The notes under the pieces are model-generated. The model searched no databases, was not told the origin of the DNA, and saw only the letters and a program-made list of their open reading frames with translations. DNA of 64,000 nt from Paralvinella palmiformis (lineage: Eukaryota; Annelida; Polychaeta; Terebellida; Alvinellidae). The stretch lies in assembly GCA_025642065.1 (NCBI GenBank), contig JAODUP010000925.1, positions 1 to 64,000 of the forward strand, given 5' to 3'. The translations under genes and the position numbers were made by a program. This document shows, in pieces, positions 13,681 to 24,645 of the stretch (positions are counted from its first letter, which is position 1; each line of letters begins with the position of its first letter).

Positions 13681-14235
13681 AAAAACAGGGGAAGAATGTG
13701 TGTGTGATGTGTGTGTGTGTCTGCTTTATGGATTTATACTCCTGGAGTCGTGTGTTACTCCGGCAGACATCTCCATGGGTATTAAGCTGCGGACCGAGTG
13801 TCTTCCCATATTATGAGTAATTAGGTTACACTGATATAGGAAAATTGTTGAACGTATAGCAATTATAATCCCGATGCGTCATTCGGAGATCTGCCTGAAA
13901 TCCGTTGTTCTCGACCATGGGTCAAATAGATCAAGTGGATAGGCGCTTTAATTTCGATCCCACCACACCTAACTGCACATACTTAGGGACGCTAAATTAA
14001 GCGTGAATGAACGTTTCATTAGTGATGAACGGAAACGTATAAGGGTTAGCTGTTAGGTTCGAGTAAATCATAGTATTTACTCAGGTTTGAGACGATATTT
14101 CGTTCTAGTCCAGTAATAATCCATTGTGCGGTATTGCTACTTTATTTTAGTTAAATCACTTCAGTGATTCCATGCTGAGTTAGTGTACATTCTCACGTCA
14201 CCGACCAACTGTAATGTTTGCTAACACGCTGAGGG

Positions 14236-14244
14236 TATATAAAA
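14236..14244 (+). promoter_or_regulatory. TATA box of family B
   Basis: TATATAAAAGG after GCTGAGGG. It is conserved in the 23.4-24.6 kb copy as TTTATATAA at 24281-24289 on the opposite strand. With the polyadenylation signal about 105 bases downstream it gives a compact promoter-terminator layout. Confidence 0.5.
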
Positions 14245-14346
14245 GGCTTAACTTTTCACTTAGGTTAGAGAAGAACTTCGACGCCAGACTAATCGGACGT
14301 GTATTCGGTTCATATAGGTAGGATTTATTTAGTTATTCGAACCCAG

Positions 14347-14352
14347 AATAAA
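14347..14352 (+). terminator. AATAAA polyadenylation signal of family B
   Basis: AATAAA in CCAGAATAAAG. It is retained at the matching place in the copies at 33.47 kb, 16.8 kb, 24168-24173 and about 1741 (TTTATT on plus in the minus-strand copies). Retention in all five copies suggests use, or simply a fixed ancestral sequence. Confidence 0.4.
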
Positions 14353-14776
14353 GTTGAGATCAGCATCTGAGGTGTCGAAATGTTTTATATACATGTTTCC
14401 TTTGGACCACAAAAAATTACTGTTGAATGTAAACTGTGGTGTCAAAATAGTTATGATATGTATGTAGTAAGTCACCATTGAACCACACGCACGTGTTGTT
14501 TGTTGCGAGCTTTGGTATAAAATGGTATGTTTTTACGTGCTTCCGCTTTTTGTACGTAGCCTGCATGTAGCCGCTTTCCTGATGAGTAGACCAGACACAT
14601 CCTTAGGTATACGCACACATCTATCAATATGTGGAAGTATGGAACATTTTATTTTTAGATTAATGTATGTATAGTTGCATTTGTATTTAGATTTATGGAG
14701 GTAGGTCTCGAAGGATGTTTAGATATGTTGGTGCTCTGTGTCTGTTGCCTCTTTATATGTATCTTAAAATACATAC

Positions 14777-14925
14777 ACACAAAAAATACACACACATACG
14801 CACTCTCGCTCGCTCGCACGCACGCACGCATGCACACATACCATTACATACAGTTATACATACACACAAACTCATACGCACGCACGCACATATGCATGAA
14901 CACACGCGCACACACACAGAGAGGG
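14777..14925. repeat. CA / ACGC / CATA compound microsatellite
   Basis: Interrupted ACAC, ACGC and ATAC units at the 3' end of the B copy. The overlapping frames on both strands are low-complexity artefacts. Confidence 0.9.
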
Positions 14926-14929
14926 GACT

Positions 14930-15345
14930 GGTGGAAGAGCATAGTTCCCTATATGTGGCATGGATACAATAAGATTTCTTGCCGAAAACTATTATTATTT
15001 CGGATTACCCAGAATCGAAGGTAAACAACATTTTGATTGTTGATAGAAATTAGTATAGATCCAGAGTGTCTATAGTCTGTCCATACATTAATGACATTTT
15101 TACATCATGGAGCAGTCCGTCTGCCTCTCTATTGTTTCATCTGGTTGTATGATAAAGGTTTTCTTGCTTAAGAAAGAATGTAAATATAAGTATTATTGTT
15201 GTCACATTCATAGAAGTAAAATGGACTCCAGTAACAGGTTGAGTTGTGATAAATTGTAAAACTAAAGATTATCAAAGTAAGCTATTGTTCTTAAATATAT
15301 ATGTGAGCGGGTTTCCAATACAGAGGGCTATTATTAATCTACACA

Positions 15346-15383
<38 letters not shown>

Positions 15384-16297
15384 AATATGTTCTTATATAG
15401 CATTCGTTATTCATTAAAGGCACTATATTTTGGCACAAATTATAGTTTATTTATTTTCAGCGTTCACATTAATACGTTTTAATATAATATTTCAGAAGAC
15501 ATAATTCTATGATATATACTTGCTGTTTCTATCATATTCATCACCTTCGTTGTATTCGTCGCTATAAATCTCCAAATTGTTTCTTTGCAGTATTATGAGA
15601 CTAATTGATATTCACAATTGTTCATTTTATTATCATTATCTTTGTTTTCCTAGTTACTAGTTTCGTCATTAATATTATATTTACCAATCTTAAGATATAC
15701 AACATATGGACTACTCTAAAAGATCTGAGCTAATCTCAGTAGGATCTATTTATACTCTCCTCATCCCGTTCCCTATATCTTATAAACATTTGTTAGCTAC
15801 ATTGACAAGGCTTGCCTCAAAGTAAACATTATCAATGGTATGGAAGTTTAAACATATTTCTCTTCTGTATTATCCTTCCCGTTTATTCTTCGTGTGCTTA
15901 TCATTTCCCTCGACGTCTACATTAATCCGCTATTCAGATGTAACTGTTTGTATCAATGACAGCCACAAATGGACATCTGCTCTACTGTTAATGTCTGATA
16001 ATAAACAAATAAATCGCAGTAGATCTCGTCTGACTTCGTACAGTGGGAATAATAATAAAAACAACAACAATATGGTGTAAGATACTCGAGATATATTTTT
16101 GTATAGAGTAGACATATTATATGTTAATCGGGTTTGAGTGCTGGAGTGTAACAAACAAATTTATAGGGGAACTTTATTCAAGGATAATTTCAAATATTGC
16201 GATACTTAACTCAGTTTTGACAGTTTTGTCTTATACAACACAACTGTTAATGTAATAGACCCAACGAAAACTGTATAACGTCTCTCCAGTGTGTGTG

Positions 16298-16300
<3 letters not shown>
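14930..16300. other. AT-rich sequence without a gene
   Basis: It contains an ATT run at about 15349-15376. Plus and minus frames near 15835-16154 oppose each other and have no domain. Nothing else recognised. Confidence 0.5.
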
Positions 16301-16302
<2 letters not shown>

Positions 16303-16344
<42 letters not shown>

Positions 16345-16402
16345 CTCTCTCTCGCTCTGTCTCTCTCTCCCGCCCTCCCCCCTCTCTCTGTGTGTGTGTG
16401 TG
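16303..16402. repeat. (TA)n, TC-rich, (TG)n compound microsatellite
   Basis: It lies at the 3' boundary of a minus-strand B copy, as with other members of the family. Confidence 0.9.
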
Positions 16403-16884
16403 TAAATACAACTATACATACATTAATCTAAAAATAAAATGTTCCATACCTCCACATATTGATAAATGTGTGCGTATACCTAAGCATGTGTCTGGTCTAC
16501 TCATCAGCCTGTGGGAACCAGCTAATTCGCTTTTCGTACGCGACAAATATGTCACGCCCACAGGAAAGCGGCTACATGCAGTCTGACGTACAAAAAGCGG
16601 AAGCACGTAAAACATACCATTTGATACCACAGCTCGCAGTAAACAACACGTGCGTGTGGTTCAATGGTGACTTGCTACATACATATCATACACTATTTTG
16701 ACACTACAGTTTACATTGAACAGTAATTTTTGTGGTCCAAAAGAAACCTGTGTATAAAACATTTCGACACCTCAGATGCTGACCTCAGCTTTATTCTGGG
16801 TTCGAATAACTAAATAAATCCTACCTATATGAAACATATATATCGATACACTTTCCGAGTAGCCTGGTGTCGAAGTTCTTCTCT
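16403..16884 (-). mobile_element. Repeat family B, partial copy (Y only)
   Basis: It closely matches 23780-24260, including both arms of the CCTGTGGG / CCCACAGG stem and the block GTACAAAAAGCGGAAGCACG. It stops abruptly at TTCTTCTCTAAGC, where the other copies continue to the TATA box. The frames at 16341-16701 are chance frames inside this repeat; related frames occur in the 23.8 kb copy only because the DNA is the same. Confidence 0.75.
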
Positions 16885-17330
16885 AAGCTTAATAACTCCT
16901 CCCATCTTGAGTTATGCTTCCTGTCTAAATGATGACAGCTGTCTCTGAGGTGTACTGACTAAACAACATCTGGGACTCGTCATTTATTGGTAAAATAATA
17001 TTTCCTAGAATCAATCATTATAAGATAATTGGAACTGAAATACAATATTTATTTAGCACCCAGTTGCATGTGTACGTAACAAGTTAGTTCACTTATAGAG
17101 TTGTGTTTATATTAACATAAGATCAACAATACAAAGAGTATTATATTTATATAATTAGCATATTCTAATTCTATTCTTATTATCAAGTTAATCTTTTGTT
17201 CTTTGGTTTTGCGCTCACAGCTCTTTGTGATAATGTGATATATGATATCAGTTTAACAAGAAAACCTGCTGATATATGTATCAGGGAAGTAGTTTGTTAA
17301 TATAATGGGTATGATGATGATGATGATAAT
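16885..17330. other. AT-rich sequence without a gene
   Basis: Nothing recognised apart from a GAT run at 17311-17330, which is probably the tail of the SINE-1 fragment next to it. Confidence 0.5.
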
Positions 17331-17388
17331 AATGGATGATGTTTTAGGGGTATTTTTGTGCACAGGATAGGTTAAATGGGCGATAATA
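17331..17388 (-). mobile_element. SINE-1, 3' fragment
   Basis: GATGTTTTAGGGGTATTTTTGTGCACAGGATAGGTTAAATGGGC matches the last 45 bases of SINE-1, preceded by a GAT/AAT tract equivalent to its tail. It is a 5'-truncated copy, typical of LINE-driven insertion. Confidence 0.6.
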
Positions 17389-17389
17389 T

Positions 17390-17738
17390 TAAGAGATAAA
17401 AGGTTCTGAGTTAACTTTGAATATTTTCTTAAACGTCTTTAAAATTTCAGAGTTCGGTAACGACCAGAAAATACTGTTTAAACTGGTGATTAACAAAATA
17501 TATAACATTAGGTGATTTTTAATGATGTCTTTCAAACATGTTATCCACAACTTTTCCAATATGAAACGATATCCGCAATATGTCATGATGTACTTTTGAT
17601 ATGGAATTACCACTTTAAACAGTGCACCATTGTAACTCCCTGAAAAAGAAACACAATGATCCGTCAGTGTGTTTATTCCAACACCACAAACATACGCTAA
17701 TATTTATTCATTCGGTTATACAATTCTGGCCGAAACAA

Positions 17739-17772
<34 letters not shown>

Positions 17773-18585
17773 ACTCACAACAAAGAAACAAAATATCTAC
17801 CTGTATTTAGAACGTCGATCAACGATTTGTTTTGGGGGGGACGATGAATGGAATTAATGGAAGTCATGAACGATAATGAACAATTGTTGGTACTAAGGAC
17901 ATCATACAAATTACAGATATTAAGATGAAATGTCACATTCTGATACGATTAAGCAAAGATTGTAATGTCGATTCACCAAACTTTGGTATCAGTATCTTTT
18001 CACACAAGCAGCACGCTCACGTGCACCCGCACCCATAGACACACAGACTCACACATACACACACGCTCACACACATATTTGGACTTGTGCCTAACACAAT
18101 GTTGTAGAAATTTCACAATGTAAACACTCATCAAACAATGTAATTCTGTGTCAGATCAAATACATACGAACCATTTTGTTAGAATAACAATACTACTGAT
18201 GTCATTCATTGAACAGGTAAAAACAGAAGGGATTGACTTTGTTCTGCAGATAAGAAATGAAGATGCAATGAACGCGTCTTAAAATATGAGTTAATTAATA
18301 ATTTATTTATGTATAAGAAGCTAAGCAGACAATGAATTATTTTAGTTGTCTGTAGTAACTCTTGTAAATAGTTTCTTTCAAGGATCATTACTTGATCATA
18401 CGGAGTATATACGACTCGATTGATTGATACAACAATGAAGCACTATTTGTTTATAGATAATGCGCAGTTATCATTCACACTACTGGACTATGATGATATG
18501 ATCAATCAGTTTCTGTTATACCTCTATCATATAAGATAGTATATGTCATGTTTTATCTCAGTCAGACCTGAGATTTATGGTTGAG
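17390..18585. other. AT-rich sequence without a gene
   Basis: AAT run at 17741-17770 and interrupted CA run at about 18001-18080. Frames at 17389-17613 and 18206-18388 have no domain. No gene recognised. Confidence 0.5.
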
Positions 18586-18587
18586 AT

Positions 18588-18885
18588 TATGATTGATGAT
18601 AAGGCTACTTTTATGCACATGGTAGGCTAAAGGGGCCGAACGACCTCCAAAGATAATGAAGCGAAGTCAAAGATAAAACACCCTTCAGATATGCCCACGC
18701 CGAGATCCGAACTCAAGTAGTAGTGATCTGTGGTTCAACGCTCTAAAAATTAGACCACGGAGGCGCCCACTTATAGTCGAGGAAAAACATCCCACATATA
18801 CAGACGTGAGTTGGAGTCGAACCAATAACCTGAAGGTTTTTATTTACTATGAATCTCGCCACTCTATTAGGTTGCGATCGTAATA
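18588..18885 (-). mobile_element. SINE-1 with a second tRNA-like head (dimeric)
   Basis: On the minus strand the order is: an outer tRNA-like head with TAATAGAGTGG (A-box-like) and GGTTCGACTCC (B box, about 18811-18823); a linker GTGGGATGTTTTTCCTCGAC; the usual SINE-1 head with TGGTCTAATTTTTAGAGCG and GAGTTCGGATCTC; then the SINE-1 body to CATGTGCATAAAAGTAGCC. A similar outer head and linker occurs alone at about 24960-25080. The element may therefore be a dimeric tRNA SINE, or two SINEs inserted side by side. Confidence 0.6.
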
Positions 18886-18889
18886 TGCT

Positions 18890-19365
18890 GAAATATGTTA
18901 ATCATGTGACTGGATGAGGGGGGGGGGGTCAGAGTGGTAGAACAATTCTGGAAAATGCGTTATGCAAAAGTAAATTTATTATTATATTATTACTATTATT
19001 ATTATTACCCTCTTAGCATTTAAATCTATAAATAGATTCCCACCAATATATATGGGCGATTCATTTATATATTATCAACATACAGCCAGGTACAATTAGG
19101 TCTACATTTAAAGGACTATTTGTGGAACAATGTATTTTTATAAAGCCCACGGGGTTCAGGAGTGTTCAGCTTTTATTGTACAAAAAAAGTTATCGCATAT
19201 AAAATGCTGATTGTTTTAGATCGAAGTTAAAAACTAACTTGTATTGAAAATATTATAATTAATTATATCTCTGATCTAATTTTTTAATATCCATTGATTT
19301 ATAAAATATTCAATTTGTTTCAAAAACAATAGTGGATTTTATATCTGATTAAGAGTATTAAATAT
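18890..19365. other. AT-rich sequence without a gene
   Basis: It holds a run of G at about 18919-18928 and an ATT tract at about 18977-19010. Nothing else recognised. Confidence 0.5.
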
Positions 19366-19560
19366 AGAATGGTCGTAATGGCTACCGCAACAGAGGGAGA
19401 TGCATATTGTCTGTTATTTACTCCTTCATCACGGGAATTAATTGTAAATAGATTGAGAATTTAGAATAGATAGCATATTGAGTGAAGACAATCTTGTCAG
19501 TTACATAACTAAATGAAAAGCGTAATACAGTGCTACGACCTTATGACGTGATCAAGGACA
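19366..19560 (-). mobile_element. SINE-2, diverged copy
   Basis: GAGGGAGATGCATATTGTCTG and the following CTCCTTCATCACGGGAATTAATTGTAAAT match the SINE-2 body at 10015-10080. The head is eroded (no B box) and no ATT tail remains. Confidence 0.6.
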
Positions 19561-19898
19561 AAGAGTCTTCGGCTGTAAGAATACAAACTGTGGGATCCCG
19601 AAGAACAATAGAAATATCTCTTATAATGATGATGACAGGGTTCATGGATAATTATTATGATGTATTGACTAATTTAATAACTGATAATAAAGTCTTATGA
19701 AAGGATAAAAACCTTTTGTTTTCTTCAATCCATTGAAAATTGTATGTTAGTTTTTGTGCGTGCCTGCGTGCATGTATTCATACACAGACTATTATTAATT
19801 TTATTACACTCCAGGGGACACACAAATGCTACAGATATTCTTGTTAGAGACTATATTTCATAATTCCAATAATATTTTCGAACATCGGCGCCAATATC

Positions 19899-20380
19899 TA
19901 ATAATAATAATAATGTATATTTAATAAAGCGCCATTACAAGCAGGGGCCATTCAAAGTCGCTGTATAGTGATAGCTCAAATAATATGTCTGTAACATTCT
20001 AACGAGGGACTTGAACGATAATTATTATTTATCTGCCATTGCAACCTTGAACAGGTGTGTTTTCAGAACATATTTGAAATTTTCAAGAGACGACGCATTT
20101 CTAATATCTGCCAGCAACTTATTCCACAAAGTGGGGACTACAACACTAAACACACAATCACCATATGACTTTAGCCGAGACCCAGACACCTGCAATTTTA
20201 CCAAACTGGATGACCTAAGTTTTCGGGATGAGTTTCTAATGGAAACCAGTTCACACAGGTATTCAGATGTCATGTAATTGATAGCTTTATAAATTGTTAT
20301 TAACATCTTGAAATAGATACACTATCTAACAGGTAGCCAATGCCTGTGTTGTAGAATTGGTTGTGATGTGATCAAATTTT
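19899..20380 (-). pseudogene. 3' end of a CR1/L2/Rex-like LINE (broken reverse transcriptase C-terminus)
   Basis: The minus-strand frame 20025-20306 (93 codons) has the typical C-terminal end of a non-LTR retrotransposon polymerase: LRSSS, then RLKSYGDCVFSV...PTLWNKL, then FKYVLKTHLF. Upstream in the same frame is HRHWLPVR, interrupted by TAG at 20322-20324, then YFKMLITIYKAINY. This is the family's HWLPV-R-YFK-L--YKAL motif with a stop in it. After the stop codon come a 3' UTR with GGCGCTTTATTAAATATA and a short (ATT)n tail ending near 19899. The catalytic fingers and palm and the endonuclease are absent: it is a 5'-truncated, dead copy. Subfamily is not resolved. Confidence 0.8.
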
Positions 20381-21260
20381 CAAGTATTCGTCACTACACT
20401 GCTTCGGGATAGATACCTCGGGATTCTGATGTGACATATTCATACATATCAATAGATTTATCAAAAATAACCTTTTTTATTTTTTGCTGACCAATTAGGG
20501 TAATGTAATAATCACCTTTCTGTAATGCTGGTGTTTCTAGAGATTTAATTTAATGTGGTATCATTTAATACAAATACTTGTGCCAGATGTTCTAATACCC
20601 CTCACAAACAAACAGCTAGTGATATAAAATATGACATAGAGACTATTATTTCAAATATTCCCTTGTATAACTTAATCACGAAATTAATATTGCCACAATT
20701 CTAGTAATAAATGATCCGCTTCTCAGTGTATTGCCTTCTAAGTTGGTGTAGCATCATCAATTGTTCATACTGTATATCATATAGTCTTTATCAAGGTACT
20801 TCAGTAGTGTGAGTAGTAGAATCAAAATATAAAGACCATCTACTCACCAAATGATCAGTTCTTGATTCAACTTTAAAAGCTGTATCATATAAGATAAATC
20901 TATTTGTTACGGATTCCACCGTTACAGATTGCAGCACGGTAGGATAGGGATGATTCACATACTAGGTTACACCTTTGAGTCATTTAATCGAAAATTACAT
21001 ATTGAAGACTACGGTCAGTATTCATCAACCCATCTGTCACACAAACATTAATCAAAACAATAGTATTCCCATATAAATGTAGCTACATAAACCAAACATG
21101 AATAGCTAAACATGAATAAATGTAATTCTTTTTTTTGAAATTGAATTTCTTTTATTTATGTTATTAATGTTTTAGTAAATATAATTTATATTAAGAAATT
21201 CTTTAAATCTTACTTTTCTAGTAAACAATCAAAGTAATCAGCATGCTACTAATTACGTTT
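20381..21260. other. AT-rich sequence without a gene
   Basis: Nothing recognised. Confidence 0.5.
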
Positions 21261-21261
21261 T

Positions 21262-21339
21262 AAATGTAAAGCACCCTAGAATAATTCAAGTTTAATAAAG
21301 CACTTTATAAAAAACTACTGCTACTACTACTACTATTAA

Positions 21340-21376
<37 letters not shown>

Positions 21377-21378
21377 TA
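21262..21378 (+). mobile_element. LINE/SINE 3' end with (ATT)n tail
   Basis: TGTAAAGCACCCTAGAATAA and AATAAAGCACTTTATAAAA, then ACT and ATT repeats to about 21376. A 3' end of the form AAAGC-C-TTATAAA followed by ATT repeats is typical of CR1/L2-type elements and matches the tail style of the 19.9 kb LINE. Only the last hundred bases are present. Confidence 0.5.
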
Positions 21379-21379
21379 T

Positions 21380-22148
21380 TAGTATTATACGTGTAACATT
21401 TTAATGACACCCTCACGTGATATAAACATTTGCTTCACATGAATACAATAGGCGACAGTCAGGAGTCTCAACAACATGTTCATTTGAATCGTTCTTATTT
21501 GTATCAAAATTATGTAATCATCTAATAATGCAATCATCACAACTGATGGTGAATTCAATATTACATCCGGGTAATTACCTATGTAAATTTAACACCTTCG
21601 AATATCACCATCAATACTTACTGTCTAGTGATCAGAAGGTAATGTTTAGTTGAAAGATTTGAGGATTTGAAATATGAATCCTGATCTTATTTGTTAGAGT
21701 ATGGATCGTAAATAATAACGTTATTATTGTGTCTATGACTGGTGTTATTCGAGGTATCATGTCACTGCTGATTCACTGATATATTAATCATATTAAAGTA
21801 GTGATTGATAGTTTGATGTTTTAATGACATTCCTCTTCAAATATGACAATAGTTGTGCAGAGTAAAGAAAGACGGTCCCATAATGAAATGAAAATAATGT
21901 TGGCATTAATCCCAGTAATGACAGGTCCACGTAAATCGAACTAATGTTATACAATATGTGTTTGGCAATGTTTGTCGTTTAAGAATATGTCGTATAACAA
22001 ATAATGTTGGACTATCTAATTTAACTTATCTAGGTTATTGTCGTAAATATTAATATTAACGGGTTTTGTTTAAAACCCGATTAACAATCAATATCGACCC
22101 CTGGATATTAATATTAGTAAATTGTCTTTAATTGGATAATTAGTAATT

Positions 22149-22150
<2 letters not shown>
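21380..22150. other. AT-rich sequence without a gene
   Basis: Nothing recognised. Confidence 0.5.
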
Positions 22151-22187
<37 letters not shown>

Positions 22188-22188
22188 T

Positions 22189-22227
<39 letters not shown>

Positions 22228-22335
22228 GATAGGATAGGATAGGATAGGATAGAATAGGATAGGATAGATAGAGAAAGATAGAGAGAGATAGAGAGAGATT
22301 GAGAGAGAGATTGAGAGAGAGTCGTATATTATATG
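22151..22335. repeat. GA, TA, GGATA and GAGATT compound tract
   Basis: (GA)n, then (TA)n, then about nine units of the pentamer AGGAT, then GAGA-rich sequence. Minus-strand Ser/Leu and Tyr/Pro frames across it are artefacts. Confidence 0.95.
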
Positions 22336-22581
22336 AATACTGTTTTCTATCGCTCTGCATATTTACCATTCGACTCTTAGTAAACCACTATACTTCTTTA
22401 TATAAAATATTCACTAAGTTTTGTCTTTCAGTCTCACTTAATCTCTGTTAGGTACATCAACTCTTAGCTGAAGTAAGATAAAATATCAGTCATATAACTG
22501 ATATATGTATATCATAGACCTTCTTGTACAGAAATAATTACTGTGTATGGGATACTGTTATCTCCATATTTATATTCTAGA

Positions 22582-22632
<51 letters not shown>

Positions 22633-23062
22633 TAATATGATATTGATGATACTGGTCTCGTATGCTACTTTACTTTTATTAACCGACTTGAGTCAAGTAG
22701 ACAGCGTATTAAGAGACATATCAAACTACTCCACCTCAGCAGTCTCAGTCATAGTATACTCATAGTATCTGGATGATATGTTAATACTTTGTCTCTACTT
22801 TGTGAATGATCAACTTTCTCTTGAACGATGTAGTTATTAAAAATGTGCCGTAGATTAACGTCACGTATACATTTTCGCTGTTGAGAGATCAAGTGTGCCG
22901 GCTTCAAAATTGTTGGTATTTTAATAGGAAAATAAATTAATCGCAATTATCGCTGCAAAAGGAGCAACTTAACAATTATTTCGTTAGAAGAGGACGGCTA
23001 ATTGACTTCGATTTAATCGAAACTTCAAATGTACTTCTTTGAGTGAAATGTAAATGCTGCTG
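22336..23062. other. AT-rich sequence with (TA)n
   Basis: TA run at 22584-22630. Frames at 22547-22765 and 22749-22946 have no recognisable domain. No gene recognised. Confidence 0.5.
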
Positions 23063-23065
23063 TTT

Positions 23066-23175
23066 TAAGGCTACCTTTGTGCACAAAAGGTAGCCCAAAA
23101 TGGGCCTAGCAACATCCAAAGGTAATGAAACGAAGTTAAAGATGAAACATCCTTCTGACATAGCCCATCCGGGTG
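23066..23175 (-). mobile_element. SINE-1, partial diverged copy
   Basis: AAGGCTACCTTTGTGCACA, TGGGCCTAGCAACATCCAAAGG and AAGTTAAAGATGAAACATCC follow the SINE-1 body. The tRNA-like head is cut off near 23175. It carries a small internal duplication (AAAAGGTAGCCCAAAATGGG). Confidence 0.65.
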
Positions 23176-23233
23176 TTATAGATATGTGGGTAACCCCGCT
23201 ACAAGTGGATACACTCCAAATCTTTGAGTGAAG

Positions 23234-23234
<1 letters not shown>

Positions 23235-23295
<61 letters not shown>

Positions 23296-23369
23296 AACTG
23301 TCTAGCAAATTTTTGTATGCGTGTGTGTGTGTATGCGCGTGTGCGTGCGTGTGTGCGTACGTGCGCGTT
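23235..23369. repeat. (TA)n and TG/GCGTG microsatellites
   Basis: TA at 23235-23292 and TGTGTG/GCGTGC at 23319-23369. The second tract abuts the end of a B element. Confidence 0.95.
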
Positions 23370-23370
23370 T

Positions 23371-24640
23371 TAGCTATACATTTAACAAATTTCCTATATC
23401 AGTGTAACCTAATTACTCATAATATGGGAAAAACTCTGTCCGCAGCTTAATACCCATGAAGATGCCTGCCGGAGTAATAAACGACTCCAGGAGTATAAAT
23501 CCATCAAACAGCATTGTATGAATTAATAGGTCGTTTCGCCAGACCACATAAGAGGACAACAATATAGATTCTACATTATACATAACAAAGCTAATAGACT
23601 CAAACATGTTGTAATAACGACATAACTTTCTTACATTGGTGTAATAAGGAATCTGGATGGAAATAGATAAGATGTCTGGCACGGGCAATGTGCGTTTTAG
23701 GGTACATATAAAGAGGCAACAGGCACAGAGCATCAACATATCTAAACATCCTTTGAGACCTACCTCCACACATCTAAATACAAATACAACTATACATACA
23801 TTAATCTAAAAATAAAATGTTCCATACCTCCACATATTGGTAGATGTGTGCGTATACCTAAGGATGTTTCTGGTCTACTCATCAGCCTGTGGGAACCAGC
23901 TAATTCGCTTTTCGTACGCGACAAATATGTCACACCCACAGGAAAGCGGCTACATGCAGGCTACGTACAAAAAGCGGAAGCACGTAAAAACATACCATTT
24001 GATACCAAAGCTCGCAGTAAACAACACGTGCATGTGGTTCAATGGTGACTTGCTACATACATATCATAACTATTTTGATACCACAATTTACATTCAACAG
24101 TAATTTTCTGTGGTCCAAAAGAAACCTGTATATAAAACATTTCGACACCTCAGATACCGACCTCAGCTTTATTCTGGGTTCGAATAACTAAATACATCCT
24201 ACCTATATCATATATATTGATACACGTTCGACTAGTCTGGCGTCGAAGTTCTTCTCTAACCTAAGTGAAAAGTTAAGCCTTTTATATAACCTCAGCGTGT
24301 TAACAAACATTACAGTTTGTTCATAACAAAGAGAATGTACACTAACTCAGTATGGACTCACTGACGTGATTTAACTAAAATAAAAACAAAGTAGCAATAC
24401 TGCACAATGGATTATTACTGGACTAGAACGAAATATCGTCTGAGACCTGAGTAAATACTATGATTTACTCGAACCTAACAGCTAACCCTCATACGTTTCC
24501 GTTCATCACTAAGTGAACGTTCATTCACCCCTAATTTAGGTCGAGAACAGCGGATTTCAGGCAGATCTCCGATACTGCGAATGACACGTCGGGATTATAA
24601 TAGCTATACATTTAACAAATTTCCCATATCAGTGTAACCT
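23371..24640 (-). mobile_element. Repeat family B, copy bounded by 40-bp direct repeats
   Basis: It starts with a 40-base sequence (23371-23410: TAGCTATACATTTAACAAAT then TTCCTATATCAGTGTAACCT) and ends with the same sequence, one base different, at 24601-24640. On the minus strand the blocks run R-Y-X-R: R, the Y body with TATA (24281-24289) and AATAAA (24168-24173), the shared core (23674-23730), X, then R again. This resembles a small element with short terminal direct repeats, or one and a bit units of a tandem array. The frame 23413-23769 (118 codons, minus) spans X and the Y end; it has a hydrophobic C-terminal half but no recognisable domain. Confidence 0.75.
23674..23730 (-). repeat. 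3' core shared by families A and B
   Basis: On the minus strand: CTCTGTGCCTGTTGCCTC, TTTATATGTACCCTAAAAC, GCACATTGCCCGTGCCAGA. Family A carries the same stretch at 25868-25923 with about four-fifths identity, although the bodies of A and B do not align. Such a shared end is usual for non-autonomous elements recognised by the same machinery. Confidence 0.65.
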
Positions 24641-24645
24641 ATATA

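Larger units (their letters stand above)
13724..14776 (+). mobile_element. Repeat family B, long copy (order X-R-Y)
   Basis: It has three blocks that also occur, in a different order, at 23371-24640. X (13724-13820) holds ATACTCCTGGAGTCG. R (about 13821-13862) holds GGTTACACTGATATAGG. Y (13863-14776) holds the TATA box, AATAAA and the block GTGCTTCCGCTTTTTGTACG. Y of this copy has about 76 extra bases near 13917-13993 and lacks about 58 bases of the stem-loop near 14580. It ends in a CA/ACGC microsatellite. The 61-codon frame at 13631-13816 partly reads X and has no domain. Promoter plus polyadenylation signal is LTR-like, but no gag or pol is present. Confidence 0.7.

Noticed and set aside
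14575..14620. Hammerhead ribozyme in family B (CTGATGAG next to a CCTGTGGG/CCCACAGG stem)
   Set aside because: The CUGAUGA-like motif follows a plausible stem, but no GAAA with stems II and III occurs at a workable distance in the copies examined, so the catalytic core is missing.
16412..16701. Overlapping plus and minus frames in the 16.5 kb B copy as a gene
   Set aside because: Frames exist on both strands of the same repeat and are broken or shifted in the other B copies.
20011..20277. 88-codon plus-strand gene
   Set aside because: Antisense of the LINE polymerase C-terminus on the minus strand.
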